This document shows, one piece after another, positions 42,338 through 50,627 of a stretch of DNA of 64,000 nt; positions within the stretch are counted from its first letter, which is position 1; every line of letters begins with the position of its first letter. A program made the translations under genes and the position numbers. The notes under the pieces are model-generated. The model was not told the DNA's origin. It made no database searches and saw nothing but the letters and a program-made list of their open reading frames with translations. Source of the stretch: Amycolatopsis sacchari (GTDB taxonomy: Bacteria > Actinomycetota > Actinomycetes > Mycobacteriales > Pseudonocardiaceae); assembly GCF_900114035.1 (NCBI RefSeq), contig NZ_FORP01000002.1, positions 310,001 to 374,000 on the forward strand. Direction: 5' to 3'.

Positions 42338-43374
42338 CCGCAACCAAGGAGATCCAGTCCACTGTGGAGGGTGGCTTCGGGAAGCGCTCCCTCGGGCAGC
42401 GGCTGATCGGGGCGAACACGTTCTGGATCGCGCTCGTACTCGTCGCGCTGATCATCGTGTTCAGCGTGCTCAAGCCGGGCCAGTTCGCGACGGTGTTCAC
42501 GTTCCAGACGCTGCTCATCGAGACGTCCGTGCTGCTCGTGCTGTCGGTCGGGATGACGTTCGTGATCATCACCTCCGGCATCGACCTGTCCGTCGGCTCC
42601 GTGCTGATCTTCGCGGGCATGGTGTGCGGCAAGACGATGGAAGCGCTTTCCGACGGCAACGCGAGCAACGCGGGCTGGGGCGTCATCGGCATCGGGCTGG
42701 TCGCGGCCGTGCTGTCCGGCACGATCTGGGGCCTGATCAACGGGTTCCTCATCGCGGTCGCGAAGATCCCGCCGCTGATCGTCACCCTCGGCACGATGGG
42801 GGCGGCGCTCGGCGCGGCGTACCTGCTCAACAACGGGTCCGACGTCCGCAGCGTGCCGACGGTGCTGAACAAGACGCTCGGCTACGGCACCTCGCTCGGC
42901 GGGATCCCGAACCTGGTGCTGGTGGCGGTGGTGATCACGCTCATCGGCGCGTGGCTGCTGCACACCACCAAGTTCGGCCGCTACACCTACGCGGTCGGCT
43001 CGAACGCCGAAGCCGCCCGCCGGGCCGGGATCGGCGTCACGCGGCACCTGCTCAAGGTGTACCTGCTCACCGGGTTCCTCGCCGGGATCGCCGGGTTCAT
43101 GTCGCTGGCGTACTACGCGTCGACGACCATCACCGCGCACACGACGGACAACCTCAACGCCATCGCGGCGACGGTCATGGGCGGCACGAGCCTGTTCGGC
43201 GGGATCGGCTCGGTGCTGGGCACGGTCATCGGGGTGTTCATCCCGGCCGTGCTCAAGAAGGGGTTCAACATCACGCAGGTGCCGGACTTCTGGCAGATGA
43301 TCGCGGTCGGCGCGGTGCTCGTCGCCGCCGTGTGGTTCGACCAGCGCCGCCGCAGGCAGCGCAACTCTCGATGA
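42334..43374 (+). CDS. Sugar ABC transporter permease (CUT2/RbsC-like)
   Basis: This is a 346-residue inner-membrane permease with about eight to ten hydrophobic segments (FWIALVLVALIIVFSVL, VLLVLSVGMTFVIITSG, LVLVAVVITLIGAWLL). The family signatures IDLSVGSVL, PPLIVTLGTMGA, YAVGSNAEAARRAGI and ATVMGGTSLFGGIGSVLGT are all present. The GTG start overlaps the ATPase stop by 4 bp; translation of the longer open frame upstream is out of frame with the ATPase and rejected. It would form the channel for the sugar released by the GH92 enzymes. Confidence 0.94.
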   Translation: MTATKEIQSTVEGGFGKRSLGQRLIGANTFWIALVLVALIIVFSVLKPGQFATVFTFQTLLIETSVLLVLSVGMTFVIITSGIDLSVGSVLIFAGMVCGKTMEALSDGNASNAGWGVIGIGLVAAVLSGTIWGLINGFLIAVAKIPPLIVTLGTMGAALGAAYLLNNGSDVRSVPTVLNKTLGYGTSLGGIPNLVLVAVVITLIGAWLLHTTKFGRYTYAVGSNAEAARRAGIGVTRHLLKVYLLTGFLAGIAGFMSLAYYASTTITAHTTDNLNAIAATVMGGTSLFGGIGSVLGTVIGVFIPAVLKKGFNITQVPDFWQMIAVGAVLVAAVWFDQRRRRQRNSR

Positions 43375-43402
43375 ACTACAACGAGGTAGGGAGTTCGATT
43401 CG

Positions 43403-44380
43403 ATGAAGAAGGTGCTCACGGCCGGCGTCGTGGCGGCGACGGCGGTGCTGCTCGCCGCGTGCAGCTCCGGGCAGGTCGGCGGCGGTTCCGGCGGCGGGGT
43501 GCAGAACAACAAGCAGCTCGCGCTGATCCCCGGTGTGCAGGCGGAGCCGTTCTACATCTCGATGCAGTGCGGGGCCGAGGCCGAGGCGAAGAAGCTCGGC
43601 TACACGCTCACCACCCAGGCGCCGCAGCAGTTCGACGCGGCCCTGCAGACGGAGAAGGTCAACGCGCTGGGCTCCAACCCGCCGGCGGCGTTGCTCATCG
43701 CGCCGACCGACGACACGGCGATGCTCGCGCCGATCCAGCAGGTCGCCAACCGCGGCACGAAGATCGTCCAGGTCGACACCTCGCTGAAGGACTCCAGCAT
43801 CGCGGTTTCGTCGATCTCGTCCAACAACGTCGAGGGCGGCCAGCTCGCGGCGAAGACGCTGGCCGAGCTGGTCGGCAACCGCCAGGGTTCCGTGCTCGTG
43901 CTCGACACGAAGGCGGGCACGTCCACGACGGCCGCCCGGGTGCAGGGCTTCACCGACGAGCTCAAGAACCACCCGAACCTGAAGTCGATCGGCGTCCAGT
44001 TCACGAACAACGAACCGGAGCAGGCGGCGTCGAAGGTCACCGCGGCACTGGCGTCCACCCCGGACCTGATCGGCATCTTCGCCACGAACCTCAACACGGG
44101 CGAGGGCGCGGCGACGGGCCTGCGCAACGCGGGCAAGACGGGTCAGGTGAACCTCGTCGGCTTCGACGCCAGTCCGTCCGAAGTGGACGGTCTGCGCAGC
44201 GGCGAGTACCAGGCGCTGATCGCGCAGGACCCGGCGATGATCGGGCAGCAGGGCGTGGACCAGGCGGTCGCGGCGCTGGAGGGCAAGCCGGTGACGAAGA
44301 GCCTCACCGCTTCCCTGCACTCGCTGACCAAGGCGAACATGGACGCGAACTCGCAGTACTTCTACAAGCAGTCCTGCTAG
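43403..44380 (+). CDS. Sugar-binding lipoprotein of the ABC transporter
   Basis: This is a 325-residue RbsB-like solute-binding protein. A lipoprotein signal (KKVLTAGVVAATAVLLAAC) anchors it outside the membrane. The fold is typical: QLALIPGVQAEPFYISM, ALLIAPTDDTAMLAPIQQ, IVQVDTSLKDSS, GSVLVLDTKAGT, GIFATNLNTGEGAATGL and VNLVGFDASPSEVDGLRSG. It is the last gene of the lacI operon, 28 bp after the permease, and is followed by a strong terminator hairpin. The ligand is predicted to be mannose or a related hexose from context only. Confidence 0.93.
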   Translation: MKKVLTAGVVAATAVLLAACSSGQVGGGSGGGVQNNKQLALIPGVQAEPFYISMQCGAEAEAKKLGYTLTTQAPQQFDAALQTEKVNALGSNPPAALLIAPTDDTAMLAPIQQVANRGTKIVQVDTSLKDSSIAVSSISSNNVEGGQLAAKTLAELVGNRQGSVLVLDTKAGTSTTAARVQGFTDELKNHPNLKSIGVQFTNNEPEQAASKVTAALASTPDLIGIFATNLNTGEGAATGLRNAGKTGQVNLVGFDASPSEVDGLRSGEYQALIAQDPAMIGQQGVDQAVAALEGKPVTKSLTASLHSLTKANMDANSQYFYKQSC

Positions 44381-44387
44381 CGGTCCT

Positions 44388-44420
44388 CTCCTGACCCGGG
44401 CCCCGCGTCCGGGTCAGGAG
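44388..44420. terminator. Terminator hairpin between convergent genes
   Basis: Perfect 12-bp arms CTCCTGACCCGG and CCGGGTCAGGAG enclose 9 nt. The hairpin starts 8 bp after the binding-protein stop and its right arm contains the stop codon of the convergent XRE-type gene. There is no T-run, as is common in high-GC genomes. Confidence 0.7.
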
Positions 44421-45214
44421 ATGGCGCGCAGCCTGCCGTCGGGCGCGCGGAGCCGCGTGAGCGCCTGGGCGGTCTCGTCGTCGGCGGGCAGGAAGACGAC
44501 GAGCTGCTGGCCGTCCGAGGGGAGTTCGAGCGTTTCGCGGTTCAGCCGGAGTTCCCCCGCCGTGGGGTGGGCGAGCCGGAGCACACCCCGCCGCGGCACG
44601 ACGTGCCGGTTCACCCGCCGGGTGAACTCGGGCCCGAGTTCGAGGTGCTCGGCGGAGGACGACGCCCACGCCTCGAACGCCCGCTCGTCGGCGAGGTCCT
44701 CCCAGTCGGGGAAGAAGGTCCTGGCGCGGGGGTCGGCGAAGACGTAGCGGGTGAGGTTCGGCGCGCCGGCGTCCAGCAGGCCGGTCGCCCGCACCATCGC
44801 CTCGAAGCAGCTCGTGTGGGCGAGGACGTCGCCGAGCCGGTTGGTCACCACCGCGATGCCGGGTTCGAGGAGGCGGAGGGTCTCCCGCACGGTGGGCCGG
44901 ACCTCCCGCGGAGCGTGCCGGGTCGACGCGAGGCAGCCGCCGCCGGTGATCTTCGCCAGGTACCGCAGGTGGCTGCGCTCGGCCGGGGAGAGGCTGAGCG
45001 CGTCGGCGAGCGCGTTCAGCACGGCGATCGAGGGGTTGTGGTCCCGGCCCTGTTCGAGGCGGGTGAGGTACTCGACGCTGATCCCGGCCCTGGTGGCGAG
45101 GTCGACCCGCCGCAGCCCCGGCGAGCGGCGGCGGCCGCGGTCGGGCAGGCCGAGGGACTCCGGCTGGGTGCTGTCGCGCTTGGCTCGGAGGAAATCGCCA
45201 AGTGGTGTGCCCAT
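44414..45214 (-). CDS. XRE-family regulator with MmyB-like ligand domain
   Basis: This is a 266-residue regulator. The N-terminal helix-turn-helix reads RRVDLATRAGISVEYLTRLEQG. The C-terminal part matches the MmyB-like ligand domain that may bind fatty-acyl or redox ligands (RYVFADPRARTFFPDWEDLA, LRLAHPTAGELRLNRETLELP). The ATG at 45214 is chosen; the long open frame upstream is antisense to the FMN reductase. It is divergent from that NADPH-dependent FMN reductase gene with 102 bp between, the usual arrangement for this regulator type, so it probably controls the reductase. Confidence 0.9.
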   Translation of the reverse strand: MGTPLGDFLRAKRDSTQPESLGLPDRGRRRSPGLRRVDLATRAGISVEYLTRLEQGRDHNPSIAVLNALADALSLSPAERSHLRYLAKITGGGCLASTRHAPREVRPTVRETLRLLEPGIAVVTNRLGDVLAHTSCFEAMVRATGLLDAGAPNLTRYVFADPRARTFFPDWEDLADERAFEAWASSSAEHLELGPEFTRRVNRHVVPRRGVLRLAHPTAGELRLNRETLELPSDGQQLVVFLPADDETAQALTRLRAPDGRLRAIS

Positions 45215-45316
45215 GTGTCGAGGATAAGGCCTGGCGGGACGGCTCAGGGTGGCCCTGCGGGGGCCAGCCTGAGCACGGTCTGGTCCCACTCGCGCTGCGG
45301 TCCGAAGCTGGATGGC

Positions 45317-45904
45317 ATGACGAACAAGTTGGTGATCATCCTCGGCAGTGTCCGGGAAGGACGGTTCGGTCCGGTCGTGGGTTCGTGGCTGGCGGAGCAG
45401 GCCCGTGCTCACGGGGGTTTCGAGGTGGAGGTCGTCGACCTGGCGGATGTCGAGCTCCCGCTGGCGCTCCCCGCGGCGCCGCCGAAACTGGCCGGGGCGG
45501 AGTACCCGCGGCCCGCCGGGATGGCGGCACTGACCGCGGCTCTGGAGAGCGCGGACGCGTTCCTCGTGGTGACGCCCGAGTACAACCACAGCTATCCCGC
45601 GTCGCTGAAGGCGGCGATCGACTGGCACTTCACGCAGTGGACGGCGAAACCGGTCGCGTTCGCCAGCTACGGCGGGCTGGCCGGGGGCAGGCACGCCGTG
45701 CTGCACCTGGAGAACGTGCTGACGGAACTGCACGCCGTGACCATCAGGGACGGCCTGGTGTTCCCGAACTACTTCCACACCTGGCAGGACGGCCAGCCGC
45801 TCGACGCCGACGCACCCACCCGCGCGAAGGTGGTGCTCGACCAGCTCGCCTGGTGGGCGGACGCCCTCCGCGTGGCACGGGAAAAGGCGCCGTACCCCGG
45901 CTGA
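45317..45904 (+). CDS. NADPH-dependent FMN reductase
   Basis: This is a 195-residue flavodoxin-fold reductase. The phosphate loop LVIILGSVREGRFGP binds FMN, and the conserved TPEYNHSYPASLKAAIDW contacts the isoalloxazine and defines the NAD(P)H:FMN/quinone reductase group. ASYGGLAGGRHA is the second flavin loop. It would reduce FMN, quinones or azo compounds in the cytoplasm. It is divergent from the XRE/MmyB regulator and stands alone, 48 bp before the YihY gene. Confidence 0.92.
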   Translation: MTNKLVIILGSVREGRFGPVVGSWLAEQARAHGGFEVEVVDLADVELPLALPAAPPKLAGAEYPRPAGMAALTAALESADAFLVVTPEYNHSYPASLKAAIDWHFTQWTAKPVAFASYGGLAGGRHAVLHLENVLTELHAVTIRDGLVFPNYFHTWQDGQPLDADAPTRAKVVLDQLAWWADALRVAREKAPYPG

Positions 45905-45952
45905 GTGTCACCGGGAGCGTGACGGGGTACCCGGCGCCGAGGCGGTGGGGAC

Positions 45953-46912
45953 ATGGCGGCGCAGCGGTGGGACGAGGCACAGCAACGGCGGGCGTGGCTG
46001 GCCGTGCCGGTGGCGGTGCTGTGCAAGTTCATCGACGACCAGGGCTACTACCTGGCCGCGTTGCTGGCCTACTACGGGTTCCTGTCGCTGTTCCCGCTGC
46101 TCCTGTTGCTGGTGACGGTGCTGGGGTTCGCGCTGCAGGACGATCCGGGGTTGCAGCAGCAGGTACTGCACTCGGCGTTGGCGGACTTCCCGGTGATCGG
46201 GCAGCAGATCGCCGGGAACGTCCACAGCCTCAACGGGCACGTCGCCGGGGTGGTGATCGGGGCGGTCGGCGCGGTGATCGGCGGGCTCAGCGTGGCCGGG
46301 GCGGGGCAGGCGGTGCTCAACAAGGTGTGGGCGGTGCCGCGCGTGCGCCGGCCCGGGATCGGCGGGTACTACGCGCGGAGCCTGCTGCTGGTGGTGACGC
46401 TCGGGCTGGGCGTGCTGCTCACCACCGTGCTGACGGCGGTGGTCGGTGTCCTCGGCTGGGGTGTGCTGGTGCGCGTCGGCGGCACGGTCGCCGCGGTGGC
46501 GGTCAACGTGCTGCTGTTCCTGCTGGGGTACCGGGTGCTGACCGGGCGGCCGGTGCCGGTGCGGGAGCTGTGGCCGGGGGTGCTGTTCGCGGCGGCCGTG
46601 TGGCAGGGGTTGCAGGAGGCGGGCACTTACCTGGTGGAGCACGAGCTGCGGGGCGCCAGCGCGACGTACGGGCTGTTCGGGATCGTGCTCGGGTTGCTGA
46701 CGTGGCTGTACCTCGGCGGGCTGGTGTTCGTGCTCGGCGCGGAGATCAACGCCGTGCGGGCGCTGCGCCTGTGGCCGCGGAGCGTGCTGACGCTGTTCGT
46801 CGCCGACCCGGACCTCACCGGCGCGGACGAGAAGGCGTACACCGCGTACGCGGGCACGGAACAACACGTCGAGCGGGAGGACATCAAGGTCCACTTCCCG
46901 GAGGAGGAGTAG
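45953..46912 (+). CDS. YihY/BrkB-family membrane protein
   Basis: This is a 319-residue integral membrane protein of the YihY family (formerly called ribonuclease BN; function unclear, possibly transport). Six hydrophobic segments are evident, beginning YYLAALLAYYGFLSLFPLLLLL and including GVVIGAVGAVIGGLSVAG, LLLVVTLGLGVLLTTVL and FGIVLGLLTWLYLGGLVFVLGAEIN. The motif GLLTWLYLGGLVFVLGAE is family-specific. The C-terminal tail is acidic (EREDIKVHFPEEE) and likely cytoplasmic. It lies 48 bp after the reductase gene. Confidence 0.92.
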   Translation: MAAQRWDEAQQRRAWLAVPVAVLCKFIDDQGYYLAALLAYYGFLSLFPLLLLLVTVLGFALQDDPGLQQQVLHSALADFPVIGQQIAGNVHSLNGHVAGVVIGAVGAVIGGLSVAGAGQAVLNKVWAVPRVRRPGIGGYYARSLLLVVTLGLGVLLTTVLTAVVGVLGWGVLVRVGGTVAAVAVNVLLFLLGYRVLTGRPVPVRELWPGVLFAAAVWQGLQEAGTYLVEHELRGASATYGLFGIVLGLLTWLYLGGLVFVLGAEINAVRALRLWPRSVLTLFVADPDLTGADEKAYTAYAGTEQHVEREDIKVHFPEEE

Positions 46913-46933
46913 ACCTCCCCCGGGCGGTGACCC

Positions 46934-47641
46934 TCACAACTCCCCGAGCCGCCTCGCCAGCCACTCGCGCGTCTCGCGCCAGAGGCCCGCTCCCAGCGAG
47001 ACCCGGGCGACGCCCAGCGACGCGACATCCACCCCGGGAATGCGGTTTCCGTTGACGGCGGCCGGGCTCACCGCACGCACGAACTCCCCCAGCACGTCCG
47101 CGGAGCGGAGCAGGATCGGGTACACGCAGTCCGCCCCCGCCGCCAGGTACGCCTTCGCCCGCTCGATCGCCTCCGGCAGCACTTCCGCCCCGCGCCCGCC
47201 CAGGAACAGGTCGACGCGGGCGTTGAGCACCAGCGCGTCCCCCGCGGCTTCGCGCACCGACGCCAGCCACTCGGCCTGCTCCGCGATCGGGCGGAGGGCG
47301 CCGCGCGCGTGGTCGGTGTCCTCCAGGTTGCAGCCGACCGCGCCGGCCTCCAGCAGCCGCTCGACCAGCTCGGCGGCGGGCAGCCCGTACCCCGATTCGG
47401 CGTCGACCGTCACCGGGACCGACACCGCGCGGGCGATCCGCGCGGCAGCGGCGAACATCTCGTCCACCGGCGCCCGTTCCCCGTCGCCGTAACCCAGTAC
47501 CGCCGCGACGGCGTGCGAACTCGTTGCCACCACGGGAAAACCGGCCTCTTCGACCAGCCGGGCGCTGTCGGCGTCCCACACGTTCGGCAGCAGCAGCGGC
47601 TTTCCGGGCACGTGCAGTGCCCGCAGCGCGGCGGCCGTCAC
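46934..47641 (-). CDS. Isocitrate lyase/PEP mutase-superfamily protein
   Basis: This is a 235-residue TIM-barrel protein of the PEP mutase/methylisocitrate lyase superfamily. It keeps the opening PLLLPNVWDADSARLVEEAGFP, the metal-binding VPVTVDAESGYG and NLEDTDH, and VLNARVDLFLGG. The KKCGH-type loop of true isocitrate lyase is absent, so it is probably a lyase on an oxaloacetate-like or carboxyphosphono substrate. The GTG start overlaps the stop of the AhpD-like gene (GTGA), giving a two-gene leftward operon next to a divergent MocR regulator. Confidence 0.87.
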   Translation of the reverse strand: MTAAALRALHVPGKPLLLPNVWDADSARLVEEAGFPVVATSSHAVAAVLGYGDGERAPVDEMFAAAARIARAVSVPVTVDAESGYGLPAAELVERLLEAGAVGCNLEDTDHARGALRPIAEQAEWLASVREAAGDALVLNARVDLFLGGRGAEVLPEAIERAKAYLAAGADCVYPILLRSADVLGEFVRAVSPAAVNGNRIPGVDVASLGVARVSLGAGLWRETREWLARRLGEL

Positions 47642-48102
47642 CGGGGGTTCTCCGGCAGCGGCTTGTGGCTGGTGACACCCAGCCGGTTGAACGCGTTGAT
47701 CGCGGTGATCGCCCACGCCACCACGAGGTACTGCTCCTCGGTGAAGGCGGTGGTCGCCTGCTCGTACACGTCGTCCGGCACGTCCTGCACCTGCGAGAGC
47801 CGGGTCATCGCGTCGGTCAGGGCCAGCGCGGCCCGCTCCTGCTCGCTGTAGAAGTCGGTCTCCTGCCACGCGCCGACCATCAGCACGCGCCGCTCGGTCT
47901 CGCCGAGCTTCCGCGCGTCCCGCGCGTGCAGGTCCAGGCAGTACGCGCAGCCGTTGAGCAGCGACGCCCTGATCTTCACCAGCTCGATGAGGCGCTGGTC
48001 CAGTCCGGCGTCGGCGGCCGCCTTTTCGATGTCGTGGTGCAGGTTGAGGAGGTGCTTGAACAGCTGCGGGCTGCGTTCGCTGATCTGGATCCGCTTCGTC
48101 AT
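47638..48102 (-). CDS. Carboxymuconolactone decarboxylase/AhpD-like protein
   Basis: This is a 154-residue all-helical AhpD-fold protein. The redox motif LLNGCAYCLDLHARDARK has CxxC followed by the conserved His, the signature of alkylhydroperoxidase AhpD-core proteins, which relay electrons in peroxide reduction. The ATG at 48102 lies 46 bp from the divergent MocR start. It overlaps and is co-translated with a PEP-mutase-like gene. Such AhpD-like genes next to MocR regulators are frequent in actinomycetes. Confidence 0.9.
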   Translation of the reverse strand: MTKRIQISERSPQLFKHLLNLHHDIEKAAADAGLDQRLIELVKIRASLLNGCAYCLDLHARDARKLGETERRVLMVGAWQETDFYSEQERAALALTDAMTRLSQVQDVPDDVYEQATTAFTEEQYLVVAWAITAINAFNRLGVTSHKPLPENPR

Positions 48103-48120
48103 GACGACAACGCTATCGCC

Positions 48121-48146
48121 AACTGGCCCACGTGTATGGTCCAGTT
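48121..48146. promoter_or_regulatory. Inverted repeat in the MocR/AhpD-like divergent promoter
   Basis: AACTGG (48121-48126) is inverted as CCAGTT (48141-48146), with related GGCCC and GGTCC inside, in the 46-bp gap between the two start codons. It is a candidate MocR operator regulating both directions. Confidence 0.45.
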
Positions 48147-48148
48147 TC

Positions 48149-49552
48149 GTGGCAGATTCGTGGACCAGTCCGGGCTGGGACGTGCACCTTGACTGGCATC
48201 CGGGCACCGGACGGCAGGGGCTCGCGGACGCACTCCGCCGGGCGATCCGGGAGGGGCGGCTGGCACCCGGCACCGCGGTGCCGTCGACACGTGCGCTCGC
48301 CAAGGACCTGGGCGTCGCACGCGGCACGGTTACGCGCGTCTACGCCGACCTGACCACCGAGGGCTACCTGCGCACGAGCCAGGGCGCGCCGACCCGCGTC
48401 GCCGCGATCAACCCCGCCACCCCGGCCCCGGAGAAGACCGGCCCGCGCGCCGCGCCGTGGGTGCCGGACGCGAGGTGGGACCTCTACCCCGGCCGCCCCG
48501 ACCTGTCGTCCTTCCCGCGTGCGGCCTGGGCTTCGGCGACCCGGCGCGTGCTGCAGGAAGCGCCCGCGAACGTGTTCGACTACGGCGAGGTGCACGGTTC
48601 GGCGGCACTGCGGGAGTCGCTGGCGCGCTACCTGTCCCGCAGCCGGGGCGTGGTCGCCGAGCCCGACCGGATCGTGGTGTGCGGCGGGTTCAGCCACGCG
48701 CTGACCGTGCTCTGCCACGTCCTGCGCGAGCGCGGGGAAACCTCGCTGGCCTTCGAAGATCCGTCCCTACCCCAGATCCGTGAGAACGCGAGCCGCGCGG
48801 GCCTGCGGCTCGCCGGGGTGCCCGTCGACGAAGCCGGTATACAAGTGTCCCTTGTGGACAATCCCGCCGTCGTCGTCACCCCCGCGCACCAGTACCCCCT
48901 CGGCGTGACGCTCGCACCGGAACGCCGGACGGCACTGGCGCGCTGGGCCACGACGACCGGCGGCCTGGTGATCGAGGACGACTACGACGGCGAGTTCCGC
49001 TTCGACCGGCAGCCCGTCGGCGCGTTGCAGGCCCTCGCGCCCGATCGGATCGTCTACACGGGAACGGTCAGCAAAACCCTCGCTCCCGCGACGCGCATCG
49101 GGTGGCTGGTGCTGCCGAGGTCACTCGTCGAACCGGTGCGCGCGGCTCTCACCGCGACCGGCTGGCGACCGCCGACGCTGGACCACCTGGTGCTCGCCGA
49201 CATGCTCGACTCCGGCGCCTACGACCGGCACGTGCGGCAGCGACGCACCACCTACCGGCGTCGCCGCGATCGCCTGCTTTCCTTGCTGCCCAAGGGTTTC
49301 CAGCCGATCGGGATCTCCGCGGGCCTGCACCTGCTGGTGCTGCTGCCGCCACACCTCACCGAGGCGGAGGTGATCAAGGCCGCGCTGCGGGAATCGGTGG
49401 CGATCGACGGCCTGGGGCGGCACTGGTTCGCCGAGGGCGAGCACCCGCAGGGCATCGTGCTCGGCTACGCGACCCCCGCCGAGCATGCGTTCGGCCCCGC
49501 GGTCGAAGCGCTGATGCGCGCCCTGGGTCAGTTCTCCAGCGGCCCCGGGTGA
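48149..49552 (+). CDS. MocR-type regulator (GntR HTH fused to aminotransferase)
   Basis: This is a 467-residue PdxR/MocR regulator. A GntR winged helix occupies about 15-80 ([42 protein letters not shown]). A fold-type I aminotransferase domain follows, with the PLP lysine in YTGTVSKTLAPATRIGW and the Asp motif VIEDDYDGEFRFDR. Such proteins bind PLP and sense vitamin B6 or an amino compound rather than transaminate. It starts with GTG at 48149, close to the divergent AhpD-like gene. Its 3' end overlaps the convergent NAD kinase-like gene by 25 bp. Confidence 0.93.
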   Translation: MADSWTSPGWDVHLDWHPGTGRQGLADALRRAIREGRLAPGTAVPSTRALAKDLGVARGTVTRVYADLTTEGYLRTSQGAPTRVAAINPATPAPEKTGPRAAPWVPDARWDLYPGRPDLSSFPRAAWASATRRVLQEAPANVFDYGEVHGSAALRESLARYLSRSRGVVAEPDRIVVCGGFSHALTVLCHVLRERGETSLAFEDPSLPQIRENASRAGLRLAGVPVDEAGIQVSLVDNPAVVVTPAHQYPLGVTLAPERRTALARWATTTGGLVIEDDYDGEFRFDRQPVGALQALAPDRIVYTGTVSKTLAPATRIGWLVLPRSLVEPVRAALTATGWRPPTLDHLVLADMLDSGAYDRHVRQRRTTYRRRRDRLLSLLPKGFQPIGISAGLHLLVLLPPHLTEAEVIKAALRESVAIDGLGRHWFAEGEHPQGIVLGYATPAEHAFGPAVEALMRALGQFSSGPG

Positions 49553-50580
49553 GCCAGGTCCGGCGGCATGGGCTCGTTCGGCGCGTACGCCGGGGCCTGA
49601 CCGTCCGCCAGCGCAGCGGCCGAGTCGACGAGCCCGAACCGGTCCCGCACCTTGCCGAGGAAATCCGGCTCGGTCAACCGCACGAGCTTCGCCCGCTGCT
49701 GCGCGCCGTACACGCTGATCCAGTCACCCGGGTTCAGCACGCCCCGGAGCTGCCCGTCGACGCTCACCGCGACTTGACCCGAATGCTCCAGCACCAGGAT
49801 CCCGACCGACTGCGAACAGTCCAGCACGACGCTGCGGTTGAACACCATGTGCGCCGCCACGGGCGTGAACACCAGCGCGTCCAGCTTCGGCGACACGATC
49901 GGCCCGCCCGCCGCGAAGCTGTACGCCGTGGACCCGGTGGACGAAGCGACGATGAGCGCGTCGGCGCTGTAGGAGGCGAAGAGCTTCCCGCCGACGTACA
50001 CCGCGAGGCTCGCCTGCCGGTCCCGCGCCAGCTTCTCCACGACGACGTCGTTGAGCGCCAGCACGTCCAACGGCACGCCCCAGCCGACCTCGCTCTTCAT
50101 CCCCGGCCGCGGCTGCGGCGGCGGCAGCGCGGGCCCGCGCCCGTACCGCAGCATCGCCTCCATACCCCGCGGGATCTCCAGCGGCCGCGACGCGCGCATC
50201 GTCAGCGCCATCCGCGCGTCCACCGTCGTCTCGCCCCGCTGCACGGCGTCGAGCGCCGCACGCACGTCGTCGGTGCTGACCTCGGTGAGGAAGCCGACGC
50301 GCCCGACGTTCACGCCCAGCACCCGCGCCCCCGACGGCCCGGCGACACGCACGCCGCGCAGGAACGTGCCGTCGCCGCCGACGGTGACGATCAGATCGGG
50401 ATTACCCGCCCGCGCCGCCTCGTCCCGCGCGTGCAGCCTGCCGTCGTGGTCGTCCCACACGTCGATGTCGACGCACGGGATGCCGTGCTCGGCCGCCCAC
50501 TGCCGCACCTCACGGGCCGCCGCGAGTGCCGCCTCCTTGCCGCCGTGGACGACCAGACCGACGCGCTCGACAGGCACCAT
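49528..50580 (-). CDS. NAD(+) kinase-like protein
   Basis: This is a 350-residue ATP-NAD/diacylglycerol-kinase-fold protein. The family hallmarks are VTVGGDGTFLRG, NVGRVGFLTEV, LNDVVVEK and STGSTAYSFAAGGPIVSP. It is longer than typical bacterial NadK (about 290-310), with a Pro-rich insert (GPALPPPQPRPG) and a C-terminal extension. The usual PH motif after the GGP region reads VAAHMVFNR. It may be a second, divergent NAD kinase or act on a related substrate. I chose the ATG at 50580, just after GGGAAG. Confidence 0.85.
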   Translation of the reverse strand: MVPVERVGLVVHGGKEAALAAAREVRQWAAEHGIPCVDIDVWDDHDGRLHARDEAARAGNPDLIVTVGGDGTFLRGVRVAGPSGARVLGVNVGRVGFLTEVSTDDVRAALDAVQRGETTVDARMALTMRASRPLEIPRGMEAMLRYGRGPALPPPQPRPGMKSEVGWGVPLDVLALNDVVVEKLARDRQASLAVYVGGKLFASYSADALIVASSTGSTAYSFAAGGPIVSPKLDALVFTPVAAHMVFNRSVVLDCSQSVGILVLEHSGQVAVSVDGQLRGVLNPGDWISVYGAQQRAKLVRLTEPDFLGKVRDRFGLVDSAAALADGQAPAYAPNEPMPPDLAHPGPLEN

Positions 50581-50627
50581 GCTTCCCATTGTCCAGACCG
50601 CGGCGGATCAGGCAGCGCGTCGTCCCG

